DNA of 32,824 nt from JBHEKP01 sp041859375 (GCA_041859375.1 JBHEKP010000333.1:1-32824); one strand, 5' to 3'; numbered from the stretch's first letter, positions 24,030 to 32,824 are shown. Translations and numbers: made by a program. Notes: generated from the letters alone by a model not told the origin.

Positions 24030-24842
24030 ATGGCAAAGAAATTTCTTGTCTGTCTCGTTGCGTTTGCGACTGTTATGCTGGGCGGCGCGTTTGCCCAGCC
24101 CCCGGCCCCCGAAAAGGATGGGCCTGCCAAGAAGGGTGGAATAACAAAGGCGGATGCGAAAGAAGCACCAGACTCCGAGGCTGCGGAGGGGGACCAGAAG
24201 GAGCCTGCCGAGGGCGCTGCTAAAAGCAGCGCCGCCTCCTACAAGCTGGACGGTGACGTGGTGGTTCTTAAAAACGGGAAGCAGCTTCGCGGGGTGAAGG
24301 TGCTCCGGGTTACGCCGAGCACGGTGGAACTGGAGTCCGGACAGGCCAAAATGCAGATCATACGGAAGCAGGTGGATCACATTGAATACGCCAACAAACC
24401 GGGCGGCGAGAATACCGCCGGCGTCCCGGAGGTCCAGGACACCCAGGCCAGTGACGTGATGCTTGCCGAAAAACTTTCCGCCGAGTTTCACCAGCGCCTT
24501 ATCTCCCCCATTGAGGGCACACCGCTTGAATTCAAGGATCAGGATGCGCTCGTGGTGCTGGGGGAACTGGCGCAAAAGAGCCAGATTTCCCTGAACGTGG
24601 ACGAATACGCCAAGGCTGTGCCCGAACAGGAGCGCAAGGTCACCCTCACAGTTCCCCAAGGCTCCTCCCTTGCCTCGTTTTTGCGCAGCGATTTCTCCGC
24701 GGCGGCCCCAAAACTGAAAATTTCCTACCAGTTTGACAAGATATTGGTTTCCTCTGTGGATGCGCCCGCGCCGACTGACGCGCCCCCGCTCCCGCCCGCC
24801 GCTAAAGAGAACGCCCCGGCCCAGCCTTCCGGCAGCCAATAA
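24030..24842 (+). CDS. Exported protein with SH3-like and STN/N0-like segments
   Basis: I do not recognise a named family. The 270-residue protein has a signal peptide cleaved at about residue 22 (AFA before QPPAP), then a charged, Ala/Glu/Lys-rich stretch (23-68). A beta-rich block at 71-122 contains VVVLKNGKQLRGVKVLRV and MQIIRKQVDHIEY, like small SH3-type barrels found in many exported proteins. A segment at about 160-243 reads LEFKDQDALVVLGELAQKSQ, then VTLTVPQGSSLASFLRS and LKISYQFDKILVSSV, the strand-helix-strand pattern of the STN/N0 domain found at the base of secretins. A Pro/Ala tail ends it. The ATG at 24030 has AAGGA eight bases upstream; an earlier in-frame ATG at 23982 lies on the promoter. 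It diverges from pilM and may assist the PilQ ring; that is inference. Confidence 0.75.
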   Translation: MAKKFLVCLVAFATVMLGGAFAQPPAPEKDGPAKKGGITKADAKEAPDSEAAEGDQKEPAEGAAKSSAASYKLDGDVVVLKNGKQLRGVKVLRVTPSTVELESGQAKMQIIRKQVDHIEYANKPGGENTAGVPEVQDTQASDVMLAEKLSAEFHQRLISPIEGTPLEFKDQDALVVLGELAQKSQISLNVDEYAKAVPEQERKVTLTVPQGSSLASFLRSDFSAAAPKLKISYQFDKILVSSVDAPAPTDAPPLPPAAKENAPAQPSGSQ

Positions 24843-24854
24843 TCCGGCAAATAT

Positions 24855-24891
24855 AAAACGCGCCCCCGTGTTGCGGGGGCGCGTTTTTTTT
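24855..24891. terminator. Bidirectional terminator
   Basis: A 14-bp perfect stem (AAAACGCGCCCCCG / CGGGGGCGCGTTTT, loop TGTTG) is followed by a T-run of eight on the plus strand and gives TTTT on the minus strand. It serves the convergent STN-domain and zinc-ribbon genes. Confidence 0.95.
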
Positions 24892-24910
24892 GTTCCATTG
24901 GGGCGGACGG

Positions 24911-25366
24911 TTAAAGCTCCTCCTCCTCTTCCAGGGAAAGATCGTCCGAGTCAATTTCCTCAATGTCCCCGCCGATTTCCCCCACCACCTCCACATCATC
25001 CACAACGCCCACCTCCTCAACAATGCCGAAGTCCTCGACACCCTCCAATCCCTCGTCCAGCTCCTCCACCTCCTCGATTTCAATCTCCTCCTCCTCGCTT
25101 TCGGCGTCGTCAAATTCCTCATCCTCAAGGGGAACGTCAATGATGCCCTCGTCCATGTCAAAGTCTTCGCTGATGTGCACGGGCGGCACTTTTTTGCGTT
25201 TCACCCGCTTGAGCTTGGGCTTCTCGGGCGCCTCAAGGGTGGTCGAGTCCATCAGTTTCAACTCTTCGCCCGCGCACTCGTCATTGGTGCACTTGAACTT
25301 GCTTTTCTTCGCGCCCCATTCCACAAAACGGCGGCGGCACTTCGGGCAGTAGTATTTAATCGCCAC
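24911..25366 (-). CDS. Small zinc-ribbon protein with highly acidic C-terminal tail (GTG start)
   Basis: Unrecognised family. The 151-residue protein starts with MAIKYYCPKCRRRFVEWG and a second cysteine pair in KCTNDECAGEE, so Cys7, Cys10, Cys26 and Cys31 form a zinc ribbon. A basic stretch follows (KPKLKRVKRKKVPP, residues 49-62). From residue 66 to the end the chain is dominated by Glu and Asp with interspersed Val/Ile. There is no signal peptide or membrane segment, so it is probably cytoplasmic. The layout (zinc ribbon, basic hinge, acidic tail) would suit contact with nucleic acid machinery or basic proteins, but no function can be read. The GTG at 25366 has AAGGG seven bases upstream; no in-frame ATG keeps the ribbon. 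An extended -10 promoter lies upstream. Confidence 0.75.
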   Translation of the reverse strand: MAIKYYCPKCRRRFVEWGAKKSKFKCTNDECAGEELKLMDSTTLEAPEKPKLKRVKRKKVPPVHISEDFDMDEGIIDVPLEDEEFDDAESEEEEIEIEEVEELDEGLEGVEDFGIVEEVGVVDDVEVVGEIGGDIEEIDSDDLSLEEEEEL

Positions 25367-25428
25367 GGTTGACCCTTTCCTTTTATTTCACATGTCCCCC
25401 GGGGAAAATCCCCGGAGCAGGCGGCGGG

Positions 25429-25457
25429 ATTATAGCAAAACATCCGGGCGGGGTAAA
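25429..25457 (-). promoter_or_regulatory. Promoter of the zinc-ribbon gene
   Basis: On the minus strand TTTACC (25457-25452), a 17-base spacer and TATAAT (25434-25429) preceded by TGC form an extended -10 promoter. The start near 25422 leaves a leader of about 55 bases that contains the hairpin CCGGGG-AAAAT-CCCCGG. Confidence 0.65.
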
Positions 25458-25588
25458 CCCCATTATGCAACCCGGAATTTTGGGATCTTCCCGACTCCCT
25501 CCCCCCTCTTTTATGGCCGCGCCCCACTACTGTATGATGAACCCATTCACGCGCCCCGGGGTGCGGGCGCAAAACATCGGGAAACACC

Positions 25589-28246
25589 ATGATGAAGGCC
25601 TATTATTGTGTCGGCACGCATTGGGACAGGGAGTGGTACGAACCCTTTCAGGAATTCCGCCGCTGGCTGGTGGAGCTGGTTGACGAGTTAATCGAGTTGA
25701 TGGAAAATGACCCGGAGTACCGCTGCTTTCATCTGGACGGGCAGACAGTGGTGCTTGCGGACTACCTGGAAATCCGCCCGGAAAGGCGGGAACAGCTGAT
25801 GAAACTGCTGCGGGAGCGCCGCCTCCTTGCGGGGCCCTGGTACGATCTCCCAGACGAGTGGCTGGTTTCCGGGGAGTCCTTTGTGCGGAATTTGATGCGC
25901 GGCATCGCCGACTGCCGCGCCCTTGGTGTGGAACCGCTGGATTTCGCCTACACTCCGGACCAGTTCGGCCATGTTGCGGCCCTGCCCATGATCATGCGGG
26001 GCTTCGGCCTATCCGCGGGCATCTGCTGGCGCGGCACGCAGGATGAAACCCACGGGGCGCATTTTGCCTGGGAGGGGCCGGACGGCCGGAAACTCGCATA
26101 CCACAAACTGATGGACAAGGGGAGCTACGCCAATTTTGACTTTGCCGTGCGCCGCCCGCTGATGGCGGCAAACTATGACCTTTCCAAGCTGCCGGAACTT
26201 TTCGCCCCCTTCCTGGAGGATGAGGGTGGAAGGGCCCCCGCCCCCCTGCTGCTCATGCTGGACGCGGTGGACCATCAAAGGCCGGACCCCCACATGCCCG
26301 CAATCATGGCGGAGCTTCGGCGGCTTTACCCCGAAATTGAATTCGTTTGGGGAACCCTTGAGGAATACGGGCGGGAACTGTCCGCCCATCTTGACGCCCT
26401 GCCGGTGCACAAGGGGGAACTGCGCGTCCCCTGCCGGGATCACCTGCGGGTGGGGCAGTATCTCATTGTGCACACCATCTCCTCCCGCCATGACCTGAAA
26501 AAACGCAACGACCAGTGCCAGGCTTTGCTTGAAAAATGGGCGGAGCCCCTCCTGCTTTTCGAAAACATGCGCGGCGGCGGGCGGCCCGCCGGCTTTTTGG
26601 GCAAATCATGGGAATACCTGCTGCGCAACCACCCCCACGACTCCATTTGCGGATGCAGCGTGGACCAGGTGCACCGGGACATGCATTACCGCTTTGACCA
26701 GTCCGAAATGCTCGCCGAAGGGTGTGTCCGCCGGTCAATGGCGGCCATCGCGGCGGCTTCGGACGCCCCGGATGACTGGCGCCGGATTGCCGTGCACAAT
26801 CCCCTGCCCGTGCGGCGGCGCGAGGTGGTTGACTTGCCGCTTTACTTCCCCTCCGGCCACGGGGAAAAGTCAGGCCAGTGGTACATTGACGGACTGGCCT
26901 GGAGTGAGCGTTACAACAAGTTCCACCTTCTTGACGCCAATGGACAGCGGCTCGCCTACCAGCATGTGAGGATTGAGCGGGGGATTGAATGCCGGCGTCT
27001 GGCGGAAAACGGCCGGGAAACCGTTTCCATGGGCGATCTGTATCATGTGGCGGTGGAGCTTGATCTTCCGCCCTGCGGGCACACAACCGTCGCCATTGCG
27101 CCCTGCGACGCGGCCACACGCACCTTTGGATCAATGCTCACCGGCCCCATGCGCGCCGCCAACGGCCTGATTGAATTTGAGCTGCGCCCAGACGGAACGG
27201 GCAGGCTGACGTCCCTTGCGGACGGGCGCGTTTTTGAAAACCTGTTTGTTTACGAGGATTCCGGCGAGGTGGGTGACGGCTGGACCCGGGGGCAGCCGCT
27301 CAACGACGTCGTTTTCAGGAGTCCCGGGTCCCGGGTGATGACTGCCATTGAGGAGGACGGTCCGCTTCGCACCGTCTTCCGGGTGGATCGTCTCTTCCAT
27401 CTGCCTGCTGAAATAGACCAAAAGACCGGATGGCGGTCCGCCGCGCGGGTGGAACTTGCCGTTACGGATTTCATCACTGTGGCCCGGCACATGCCCGGCA
27501 TCCTTGTGAAAAGCGTCGTGTCCAACACGGCGAAGGACCACCGGATGCGGGTATTGTTCCCAAGCGGCGTGTCCGCTGACAGTTCCTTCGCCGACAGCCC
27601 CTTTGCCCTGATCAATCGTGAGATCACCATTCCAAGTGAAACGGCGGAATGGCAGGAAAGGATCAACCCGGAGAAACCCTTCACCAGCTTTTTTGGCGTC
27701 CGGGATGACCATGGCGGGCTGGCCGTGGTGTCGCCCTTTGGCTGCCATGAATACGCCGTGCTCGACGACATGGACCGGACGCTGGCGCTTACCCTGTTCC
27801 GTTCATTCCGGAAAACGGTCAACACTCCAGGGGAAAAAGACGGCCAGTTGCAGGGCGAGCTTGTGTTTGGCTACCTGCTGACGCCCTTCCAAGGCCCGTA
27901 CAATCCGTTGCCGCTTCTCAATCTGGCGGGACGGCTTCAAACAGGCGTGAAATCCCACACCGTTTCCAAAAACGCGCCGGCGGAGGCTTCCCTGGTGTCA
28001 TTGGAGCGGCATTCAGCGGTTGTGACGGCCATCAAGCCCGCCGGAGACGGCGACGGCGGAGTAATCCGCTTCTGGAACCCCACCACTGAAGACGTGTCGG
28101 ACTTTCTGAAAACCGCCGTATCCGTGAAGGATGCCTGGGAATGCGACCTGAACGAGGCGCCCATCCGCCGGATAGACCTTGAAAACGGGCGCATTCCCGT
28201 TAATGTCGCCGCCGGGGCGCTGCTGACCATCCGTTTCTCCTGGTAA
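25589..28246 (+). CDS. GH38 alpha-mannosidase
   Basis: Glycoside hydrolase family 38 enzymes release alpha-linked mannose (or mannose from mannosylglycerate) with retention, using a zinc ion. The 885-residue protein begins KAYYCVGTHWDREWYEPFQE, with zinc-site His11 and Asp13. TPDQFGH supplies the likely nucleophile and zinc ligand Asp124, and SSRHDLKKRND gives a further zinc-site His301. Next come the mid-domain signature NHPHDSICGCSVDQVHRDMH (about residues 349-368) and the beta-sandwich C-terminal domains. No signal peptide is seen, so it is probably cytoplasmic, as for MngB-like enzymes. The ATG at 25589 has GGGA about eight bases upstream; the next codon is also ATG. A weak promoter (TTTATG, 17 bases, TATGAT at 25533) may drive it. 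It stands alone between divergent and convergent neighbours, so its substrate is not indicated by context. Confidence 0.92.
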   Translation: MMKAYYCVGTHWDREWYEPFQEFRRWLVELVDELIELMENDPEYRCFHLDGQTVVLADYLEIRPERREQLMKLLRERRLLAGPWYDLPDEWLVSGESFVRNLMRGIADCRALGVEPLDFAYTPDQFGHVAALPMIMRGFGLSAGICWRGTQDETHGAHFAWEGPDGRKLAYHKLMDKGSYANFDFAVRRPLMAANYDLSKLPELFAPFLEDEGGRAPAPLLLMLDAVDHQRPDPHMPAIMAELRRLYPEIEFVWGTLEEYGRELSAHLDALPVHKGELRVPCRDHLRVGQYLIVHTISSRHDLKKRNDQCQALLEKWAEPLLLFENMRGGGRPAGFLGKSWEYLLRNHPHDSICGCSVDQVHRDMHYRFDQSEMLAEGCVRRSMAAIAAASDAPDDWRRIAVHNPLPVRRREVVDLPLYFPSGHGEKSGQWYIDGLAWSERYNKFHLLDANGQRLAYQHVRIERGIECRRLAENGRETVSMGDLYHVAVELDLPPCGHTTVAIAPCDAATRTFGSMLTGPMRAANGLIEFELRPDGTGRLTSLADGRVFENLFVYEDSGEVGDGWTRGQPLNDVVFRSPGSRVMTAIEEDGPLRTVFRVDRLFHLPAEIDQKTGWRSAARVELAVTDFITVARHMPGILVKSVVSNTAKDHRMRVLFPSGVSADSSFADSPFALINREITIPSETAEWQERINPEKPFTSFFGVRDDHGGLAVVSPFGCHEYAVLDDMDRTLALTLFRSFRKTVNTPGEKDGQLQGELVFGYLLTPFQGPYNPLPLLNLAGRLQTGVKSHTVSKNAPAEASLVSLERHSAVVTAIKPAGDGDGGVIRFWNPTTEDVSDFLKTAVSVKDAWECDLNEAPIRRIDLENGRIPVNVAAGALLTIRFSW

Positions 28247-28263
28247 AATCACCAGCAAAAGCA

Positions 28264-28307
28264 ACAACGCCCGCAATCCCCACCGGGGACTGCGGGCGTT
28301 GTTTTTA
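28264..28307. terminator. Terminator after the alpha-mannosidase gene
   Basis: A 12-bp outer stem ACAACGCCCGCA / TGCGGGCGTTGT encloses a 4-bp inner stem CCCC / GGGG and is followed by TTTT. It lies 17 bases after the mannosidase stop and 8 bases before the end of the convergent lipoprotein gene. Confidence 0.92.
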
Positions 28308-28314
28308 CCAGGAT

Positions 28315-31300
28315 CTAGGGTTGCACCACCGAAACGGAGATGGTTTCCGTGGCACCGTTGCTTCCCGTCACCACAATGTCGAAGGTATAGGTGCCGGGCA
28401 CGGTAATCACCGAACGGTCAACATACACGTTGATGGTGTTTTCATCGTCAGGGCAAAGTGCGCCGTTTGTCAAGTCAACACTGAGCCAGTTGGGCAGCCC
28501 AAGCGCATTCACACTCCACAGCAACTGGGAATCGCCCGTGTTGGACACCGTCACCGAAAGCGCCGTGGCCGCCGCGCCAAAATCAAGCGTATTCGTCGAC
28601 ACTGCAAGAACAGGCGGTTCCACCTCGTAAAGCACCCAGAAGGGCCCGTCCACGCCGATTATCGGCACGGAACCATAACTGAAGTCATAGTAGAATTCTC
28701 CGCTGTACCATCCCGGCACCGCCGCGCAACGGTCCGGCGTGATCGAGAGCACATCGGGAACCTCCGTGCCGGTGACAATGCCACCTTCCATGGGCTCCAC
28801 AATAAACTGTCCGAGCTCCGTGCCGGGCCACACCCCCGCGCCCTGGCGGGGAATCCATTCCAGCCACACCCCCGTCGGCGCGTGGGAACCGCCCAGGTTG
28901 TAGATGTTGAAGAGGACAAAGTCCTCGTCAGCACCCAGATTCACCACCCCGGAGGAGGGGCTGGTGAAGGGCGGATCCGGAACCATGCGCGGAAGCGGGA
29001 ACGAGGTTGCCCTGAACGGGGACTGCTCGACATAAATCGAATCGGGATAGGTGAAGTACTTTCCGTCCGGATTGGTGTCATAGACCGGATTAAGCACGTT
29101 CAGGCGGACCCGGAACGGCGACACCGCGCCGTCCACCCTGATTTCCAGCAGATCACCGAAATCGCCGTAGGTGAGAACCCGTCCCGCGGGAGCGGTCACG
29201 GAATAGACCGTGCCGGCCGAATTGAGCGTCCAGCCGTCCAACAACCCGCCCTGGTTGCCGGGTGCCAGTGCCACCGAAACAGAAACCGGGTCGGGTGAGT
29301 CCACCGAAATATTGAAGGTCATGGTGTTGATGTTGCGGGGCGCGTAATCCATGTACATCATGATCGAAGTCGTGCCACCGGGCGCCAGGCCGTCCGTGCG
29401 CATGCCAATCTGGCCAAGGCGCACATCGTTGGCATACAGGGCGAAGGGAACATCGGTCACATCAATGGTGCCCTGCACGGGGGGCGTGGAGTCATACACG
29501 GTGAAACGGGCGCTCACCGCCGCCGTGGCGTTTTCATTGAGGGAGGTGTAGGCGAGCGAGATGTGCGACTTGAAGTCCCTCATGATGGAGGCGTCGGCGG
29601 GATCCGCCGGGTCCGTCAGGCACCATTTAATCATCTCGTCGGCGAGGGCGGTGCGGGTTCCGTCCGCGTTGACGCGGTTGTCGGTGGAGTAGTAATGGCC
29701 GCCCGAACCCGTGGCAAGCGTGATGAGCGTGTTCGCCTGGACACCGTCACCCCAGCCCACGGTGGCAAAGCGCACCCTGGCCGCCTCAAGGAAGTCCCTG
29801 ACAATGGTGAGTTCGCCCGGGGGCGTGGTGCGCCGTCCGTCGCTGAACATCAGGAGGAAGGATTCGTCGGCGGTGTCGAAGGGGATGAGCTTGTTGTCCT
29901 CGGCAATCGAAAGCACCGTGGAGGCGGCGGACAACACCGCGGGAAGCAGCTGCGTCGCGCCGTTGTCGGATACATTCATGTTGCGCAGACGGTGCTGCAG
30001 CACGTCAATGTTGTTGACGAAGGGAACCCCCGCCAAGCCCGGGTTTGCCGCGTCGGCGCCGTATATCATGCGGATCGGATCCTCAAAGAACGGACGCCGC
30101 TCGTTGAAGATGCACAGGCCGACCTGATAATGGGGCGGCAGCTCGCTGAGGAACTGGCCCACGCTGCGGATATACAGTTCCGTAAGCGGGTCATTGGGCC
30201 CGGCGGGAAGCTGCCCGTCCAGCACAAGCGCGTCCGCGGTGGCGCGCATGCTGCCGGAAAAGTCGAGCATGAGCAGGATGTTCAGCCGCAGTTTCTCGTT
30301 TTTCTTCAGGAAGACGTTTGTTTCCGTCAGTTCGATGTTGAGCGAGTCCTCAACGATTTCGGCGGTGGCATTTGTCACCGGGAACACCGTGTTTGCGTCC
30401 GCATAATTGTCCTCAAGGGAGGGGAATGCGCGGTACGCGCGGTCGCGCAGCAGCACGTTCATTCTGAACAGGGAGGGCGGACGAAGGTTGGGAACGGCCG
30501 ATTCGACCGTCAGCTCGGCGGCCTCCGCCGTCACGGTGATCTCCTTCGGCTCAACGGGATACGCGTCCGGGGGAACGTTTATCGCGGTGATGATCAGCTT
30601 GGCCGAGGCGCTCTGAGCGTTGATTTTGCTGCGGTCTATGGCGACGCTGATGGTTCTGTAGTCCTTGGGGAGTCCGGCAGGCGTGCCAATGCTGCGGCCA
30701 AACGCGGGCTCGACATGCAGCCAGGGCGCCGTGGACTCGATTTCAAAGTCCAAATACTCCCCGGCATCGCCCATGTTGGCGACTTCCAGGATGGTCGTGT
30801 TGCCAAACCTGCCAAAGGATATCGCGCCGGGACGGGTTCCGATGACAATGCTGAATGGCACGCGCACCTGCACTTCAAGCACGCGGACGGGATTGTTTTT
30901 GTCGTTTGACCGGATGGGCATGCGGTAGATCGCGCCCGCACGTGTCAGCCCCTCGCGGTTGACCGACATGGTGACCGTCTGCTGCCTTCCGGGCGCCAGG
31001 GAGTCCTGAAGCGGGGAAATGCTGGTGATCCATGATGGCAGGGTCTGGGTTGGATCAATCTCCCAGGAGAGGTCGCCCTGCCCCGCATTCCGGACAATGA
31101 AGGATGCCGAAGTTTCGGTGATGTCAAAGGAAAGATAGGGGGTTCCGGTTCCGTCCACCCCCTCGGCAATGATTTCAAACGCCGGGAGCTTGGGCGCGCG
31201 CGCCTTGATGGTGACTGTTGTCGGCTCGGTGTAGTCACCGGAAGACTGCACCACGAAGGCATGGGAGAAGGTCTGCTGGCCCGCAGGAACCAGGGTGCGG

Positions 31301-32823
31301 TCAATTTTAAGAACAAGCGTGTCCGTGTCACCGGAATCGCTGGTGGCCGTGCCCGATGCCACCCCTGAACCGTCCACGGGGCTAAGGGTAAGCCAGGCCG
31401 GGAAGGCGGCGGTGTCAATGGTCCAGTTGATGGTGCCCAGTCCGTCATTCCAAAGGGCGATGGTGGCCTCGTTGGCGGAGTCGCCCAGGTCAATGTCCTG
31501 CGGCGCAACCTTCAGGGCCGGTGGCCTGGGCCGCGCCATGGCCACTGTCACCGTGTTTTCCACCCCGTCGGCGGCCAGAACGATGGTGCCGGTGTATGTG
31601 CCGGGGTTCACAACGGTGGGATCCGCCGTGACGGTCAAATTCTGTGTCGTGGTCACCGTGCCCGTATTGGCGCCCAGCGTGAGCCAGGGAGCGCCCGGCG
31701 AAACGGACGCCTGCCACGCGATTGGGGTCGTGCCGTTGTTGGCAAGGGTTATGGTTCCGTTTGCGGCGGCCTCAATGGTTCCAAAATCAATGGTGGAAGG
31801 GGAGAATGCAAAACCGGAAATGGACATCGCAACCGGGATGGCGACCTGGTACCCGATGGACGGGGCGGACAGGGTGACCGTGCCGGTGTAAACACCGGGG
31901 GCCAGGCCGGCGGGATTGGCGGTGGCAAGCACCTGGGCATTGCCGGACGCGGCCAGGGTGAACGCGGCCGTGTCCAATGTCAACCATGCGCCGCCGTTTG
32001 CGGTGACCGCGGCGGCTTCCATGGGAATGACACCGCCGCCCTTGTTGGATATGGTGATCGACTGAACTTTTGCCGTTTCAATGCGCCCGAAGTCAATCGC
32101 GGCGGGCTGCACCACAAAGGAGGGAACCGCCGCGGCAACCGCCACCTGGGCGGCTCCGCCGTTTGATGCGACGGCAAGCACGGCGCTGTACGGATCGGAA
32201 CGGGCGGCAAGGGACGTGCGATCCACACTCACCGTGATGGTCGCCTGGCTTCCGAAGGAGTCCAACTTGCCCGAAACCGGAGAAACCGCCAGCCAGGGCG
32301 CGGTGGCGGGCTTGGCCAGACTGTATTCCAAGGTGCCGTTTCCGGCGTTGGTGATGGTGAACTGCTGCGTTTCGGTGGTCAATCCGAAGTCAAGCGAGGA
32401 CGACGACACCTGCAGCTTGGGTTCCTGCGTCTGGCTGGCGGAGACAATCAACGTCTCCCCGCCCCCGTTTGAGGTGACTTCTATCAGGCCCCGGGAAATC
32501 ATCTGGTTTTGCGGAAGCTGGCTTTTGTCCAGTTCCACCTCGATGAACACGACACCATCCCTCACTGTTCCGCTGACAGTGCTTGCGGGGCTTCCGCCTT
32601 CGGCCTTGAGGCTCAGCCAGGGGATGGCCTCTGTGAGGGTATAGTCCAGGCTCCCGCCGCCGAGGTTGTCAACGGTGATGCTGGCCGTTGTCGCGCCGTC
32701 ACCAAGGGTGATGGTCAGCGGGGACACACTCAGCACGGGCATGTTGGGGCACCCGGCCAGCGTTGTGGCGGCCGCCAGCAACCCCACCCACACCAGGCAG
32801 CGTCTCATGTCGCTCATAGACAT
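28315..32823 (-). CDS. Large lipoprotein with BACON-like repeats and a von Willebrand A domain
   Basis: A 1502-residue envelope protein. The N-terminus is a lipoprotein signal with lipobox LAGC (Cys25), so it should be lipid-anchored. Seven repeats of about 100-110 residues start near residues 30, 136, 236, 337, 437, 548 and 660. Each has a first strand like LQVSSSSLDFG, a middle ITNAGNG-type turn and a PWL(x)V motif, typical of BACON/choice-of-anchor immunoglobulin-like domains. A von Willebrand A domain follows at about 845-1060 with the metal site complete: LDFSGSM near 849, GAT near 954 and FSDGR near 993. A beta-rich region and an eighth BACON-like repeat (LAVSTNTLDFG, about 1405-1502) close the chain. 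VWA domains bind protein ligands through a metal ion, so adhesion or scaffolding is likely. The first ATG is one base from the window edge; ATGs at codons 3 and 6 are alternatives, and the gene could start further out. Confidence 0.85.
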   Translation of the reverse strand: MSMSDMRRCLVWVGLLAAATTLAGCPNMPVLSVSPLTITLGDGATTASITVDNLGGGSLDYTLTEAIPWLSLKAEGGSPASTVSGTVRDGVVFIEVELDKSQLPQNQMISRGLIEVTSNGGGETLIVSASQTQEPKLQVSSSSLDFGLTTETQQFTITNAGNGTLEYSLAKPATAPWLAVSPVSGKLDSFGSQATITVSVDRTSLAARSDPYSAVLAVASNGGAAQVAVAAAVPSFVVQPAAIDFGRIETAKVQSITISNKGGGVIPMEAAAVTANGGAWLTLDTAAFTLAASGNAQVLATANPAGLAPGVYTGTVTLSAPSIGYQVAIPVAMSISGFAFSPSTIDFGTIEAAANGTITLANNGTTPIAWQASVSPGAPWLTLGANTGTVTTTQNLTVTADPTVVNPGTYTGTIVLAADGVENTVTVAMARPRPPALKVAPQDIDLGDSANEATIALWNDGLGTINWTIDTAAFPAWLTLSPVDGSGVASGTATSDSGDTDTLVLKIDRTLVPAGQQTFSHAFVVQSSGDYTEPTTVTIKARAPKLPAFEIIAEGVDGTGTPYLSFDITETSASFIVRNAGQGDLSWEIDPTQTLPSWITSISPLQDSLAPGRQQTVTMSVNREGLTRAGAIYRMPIRSNDKNNPVRVLEVQVRVPFSIVIGTRPGAISFGRFGNTTILEVANMGDAGEYLDFEIESTAPWLHVEPAFGRSIGTPAGLPKDYRTISVAIDRSKINAQSASAKLIITAINVPPDAYPVEPKEITVTAEAAELTVESAVPNLRPPSLFRMNVLLRDRAYRAFPSLEDNYADANTVFPVTNATAEIVEDSLNIELTETNVFLKKNEKLRLNILLMLDFSGSMRATADALVLDGQLPAGPNDPLTELYIRSVGQFLSELPPHYQVGLCIFNERRPFFEDPIRMIYGADAANPGLAGVPFVNNIDVLQHRLRNMNVSDNGATQLLPAVLSAASTVLSIAEDNKLIPFDTADESFLLMFSDGRRTTPPGELTIVRDFLEAARVRFATVGWGDGVQANTLITLATGSGGHYYSTDNRVNADGTRTALADEMIKWCLTDPADPADASIMRDFKSHISLAYTSLNENATAAVSARFTVYDSTPPVQGTIDVTDVPFALYANDVRLGQIGMRTDGLAPGGTTSIMMYMDYAPRNINTMTFNISVDSPDPVSVSVALAPGNQGGLLDGWTLNSAGTVYSVTAPAGRVLTYGDFGDLLEIRVDGAVSPFRVRLNVLNPVYDTNPDGKYFTYPDSIYVEQSPFRATSFPLPRMVPDPPFTSPSSGVVNLGADEDFVLFNIYNLGGSHAPTGVWLEWIPRQGAGVWPGTELGQFIVEPMEGGIVTGTEVPDVLSITPDRCAAVPGWYSGEFYYDFSYGSVPIIGVDGPFWVLYEVEPPVLAVSTNTLDFGAAATALSVTVSNTGDSQLLWSVNALGLPNWLSVDLTNGALCPDDENTINVYVDRSVITVPGTYTFDIVVTGSNGATETISVSVVQP

Positions 32824-32824
32824 A

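Noticed and set aside
23681..24130. 149-codon minus-strand frame in the pil intergenic region
   Set aside because: It overlaps the start and promoter of the STN-domain gene and shows no recognisable domain; part of it may be element debris.
1..32824. CRISPR arrays, tRNA and rRNA genes, complete insertion sequences
   Set aside because: Looked for on both strands; no regular spacer repeats, cloverleaf-type sequence, ribosomal RNA or transposase frame was seen.

Overview
The window is GC-rich bacterial chromosome from a diderm (Gram-negative-type) organism. It carries a type IV pilus alignment and secretin cassette, a lipoprotein with a lipobox, several Sec signal peptides and cytochrome bd oxidase. 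Secreted FG-GAP/VCBS propellers, a long choice-anchor/BACON-like repeat lipoprotein and an OPA-type transporter beside a DegT aminotransferase point towards the PVC/Hydrogenedentota neighbourhood of uncultured bacteria. That placement is inference from gene style; no rRNA or tRNA gene is present to test it.

Left part (1-4990): a leftward pfaD-type enoyl reductase is cut by the window edge, so a polyunsaturated fatty acid or polyketide synthase cluster probably lies just outside. Divergent from it is cydAB, preceded by a near-perfect Fur-box palindrome and followed by a terminator shared with a convergent bile acid:sodium symporter family gene.

Centre-left (5050-11290): a long leftward block of an OPA-family transporter, DegT/StrS aminotransferase, terminator, secreted FG-GAP protein, single-domain MazG, dnaA, and then the symporter. 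Three DnaA boxes at exact 11-bp steps lie upstream of dnaA, marking an autoregulatory site or an origin. On the other strand, pdxA overlaps a second secreted FG-GAP gene by four bases.

Centre (13570-17800): a leftward, overlapping moxR - DUF58 - transglutaminase (TgpA-like) operon. Its genes follow the usual AAA ATPase / VWA-like / membrane transglutaminase arrangement.

Centre-right (17950-24840): a complete pilMNOPQ operon, leftward, with two good sigma70-like promoters in a 600-bp intergenic region. Divergent from it, with its own strong promoter, is an exported protein with an STN/N0-like domain, possibly a partner of the PilQ secretin.

Right part (24850-32824): a GTG-started zinc-ribbon protein with a very acidic tail, a GH38 alpha-mannosidase, and a ~1500-residue lipoprotein with seven BACON-like repeats, a von Willebrand A domain and a last BACON-like repeat. 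Strong hairpin terminators separate the convergent pairs. No CRISPR array, complete insertion sequence, tRNA or rRNA was seen.
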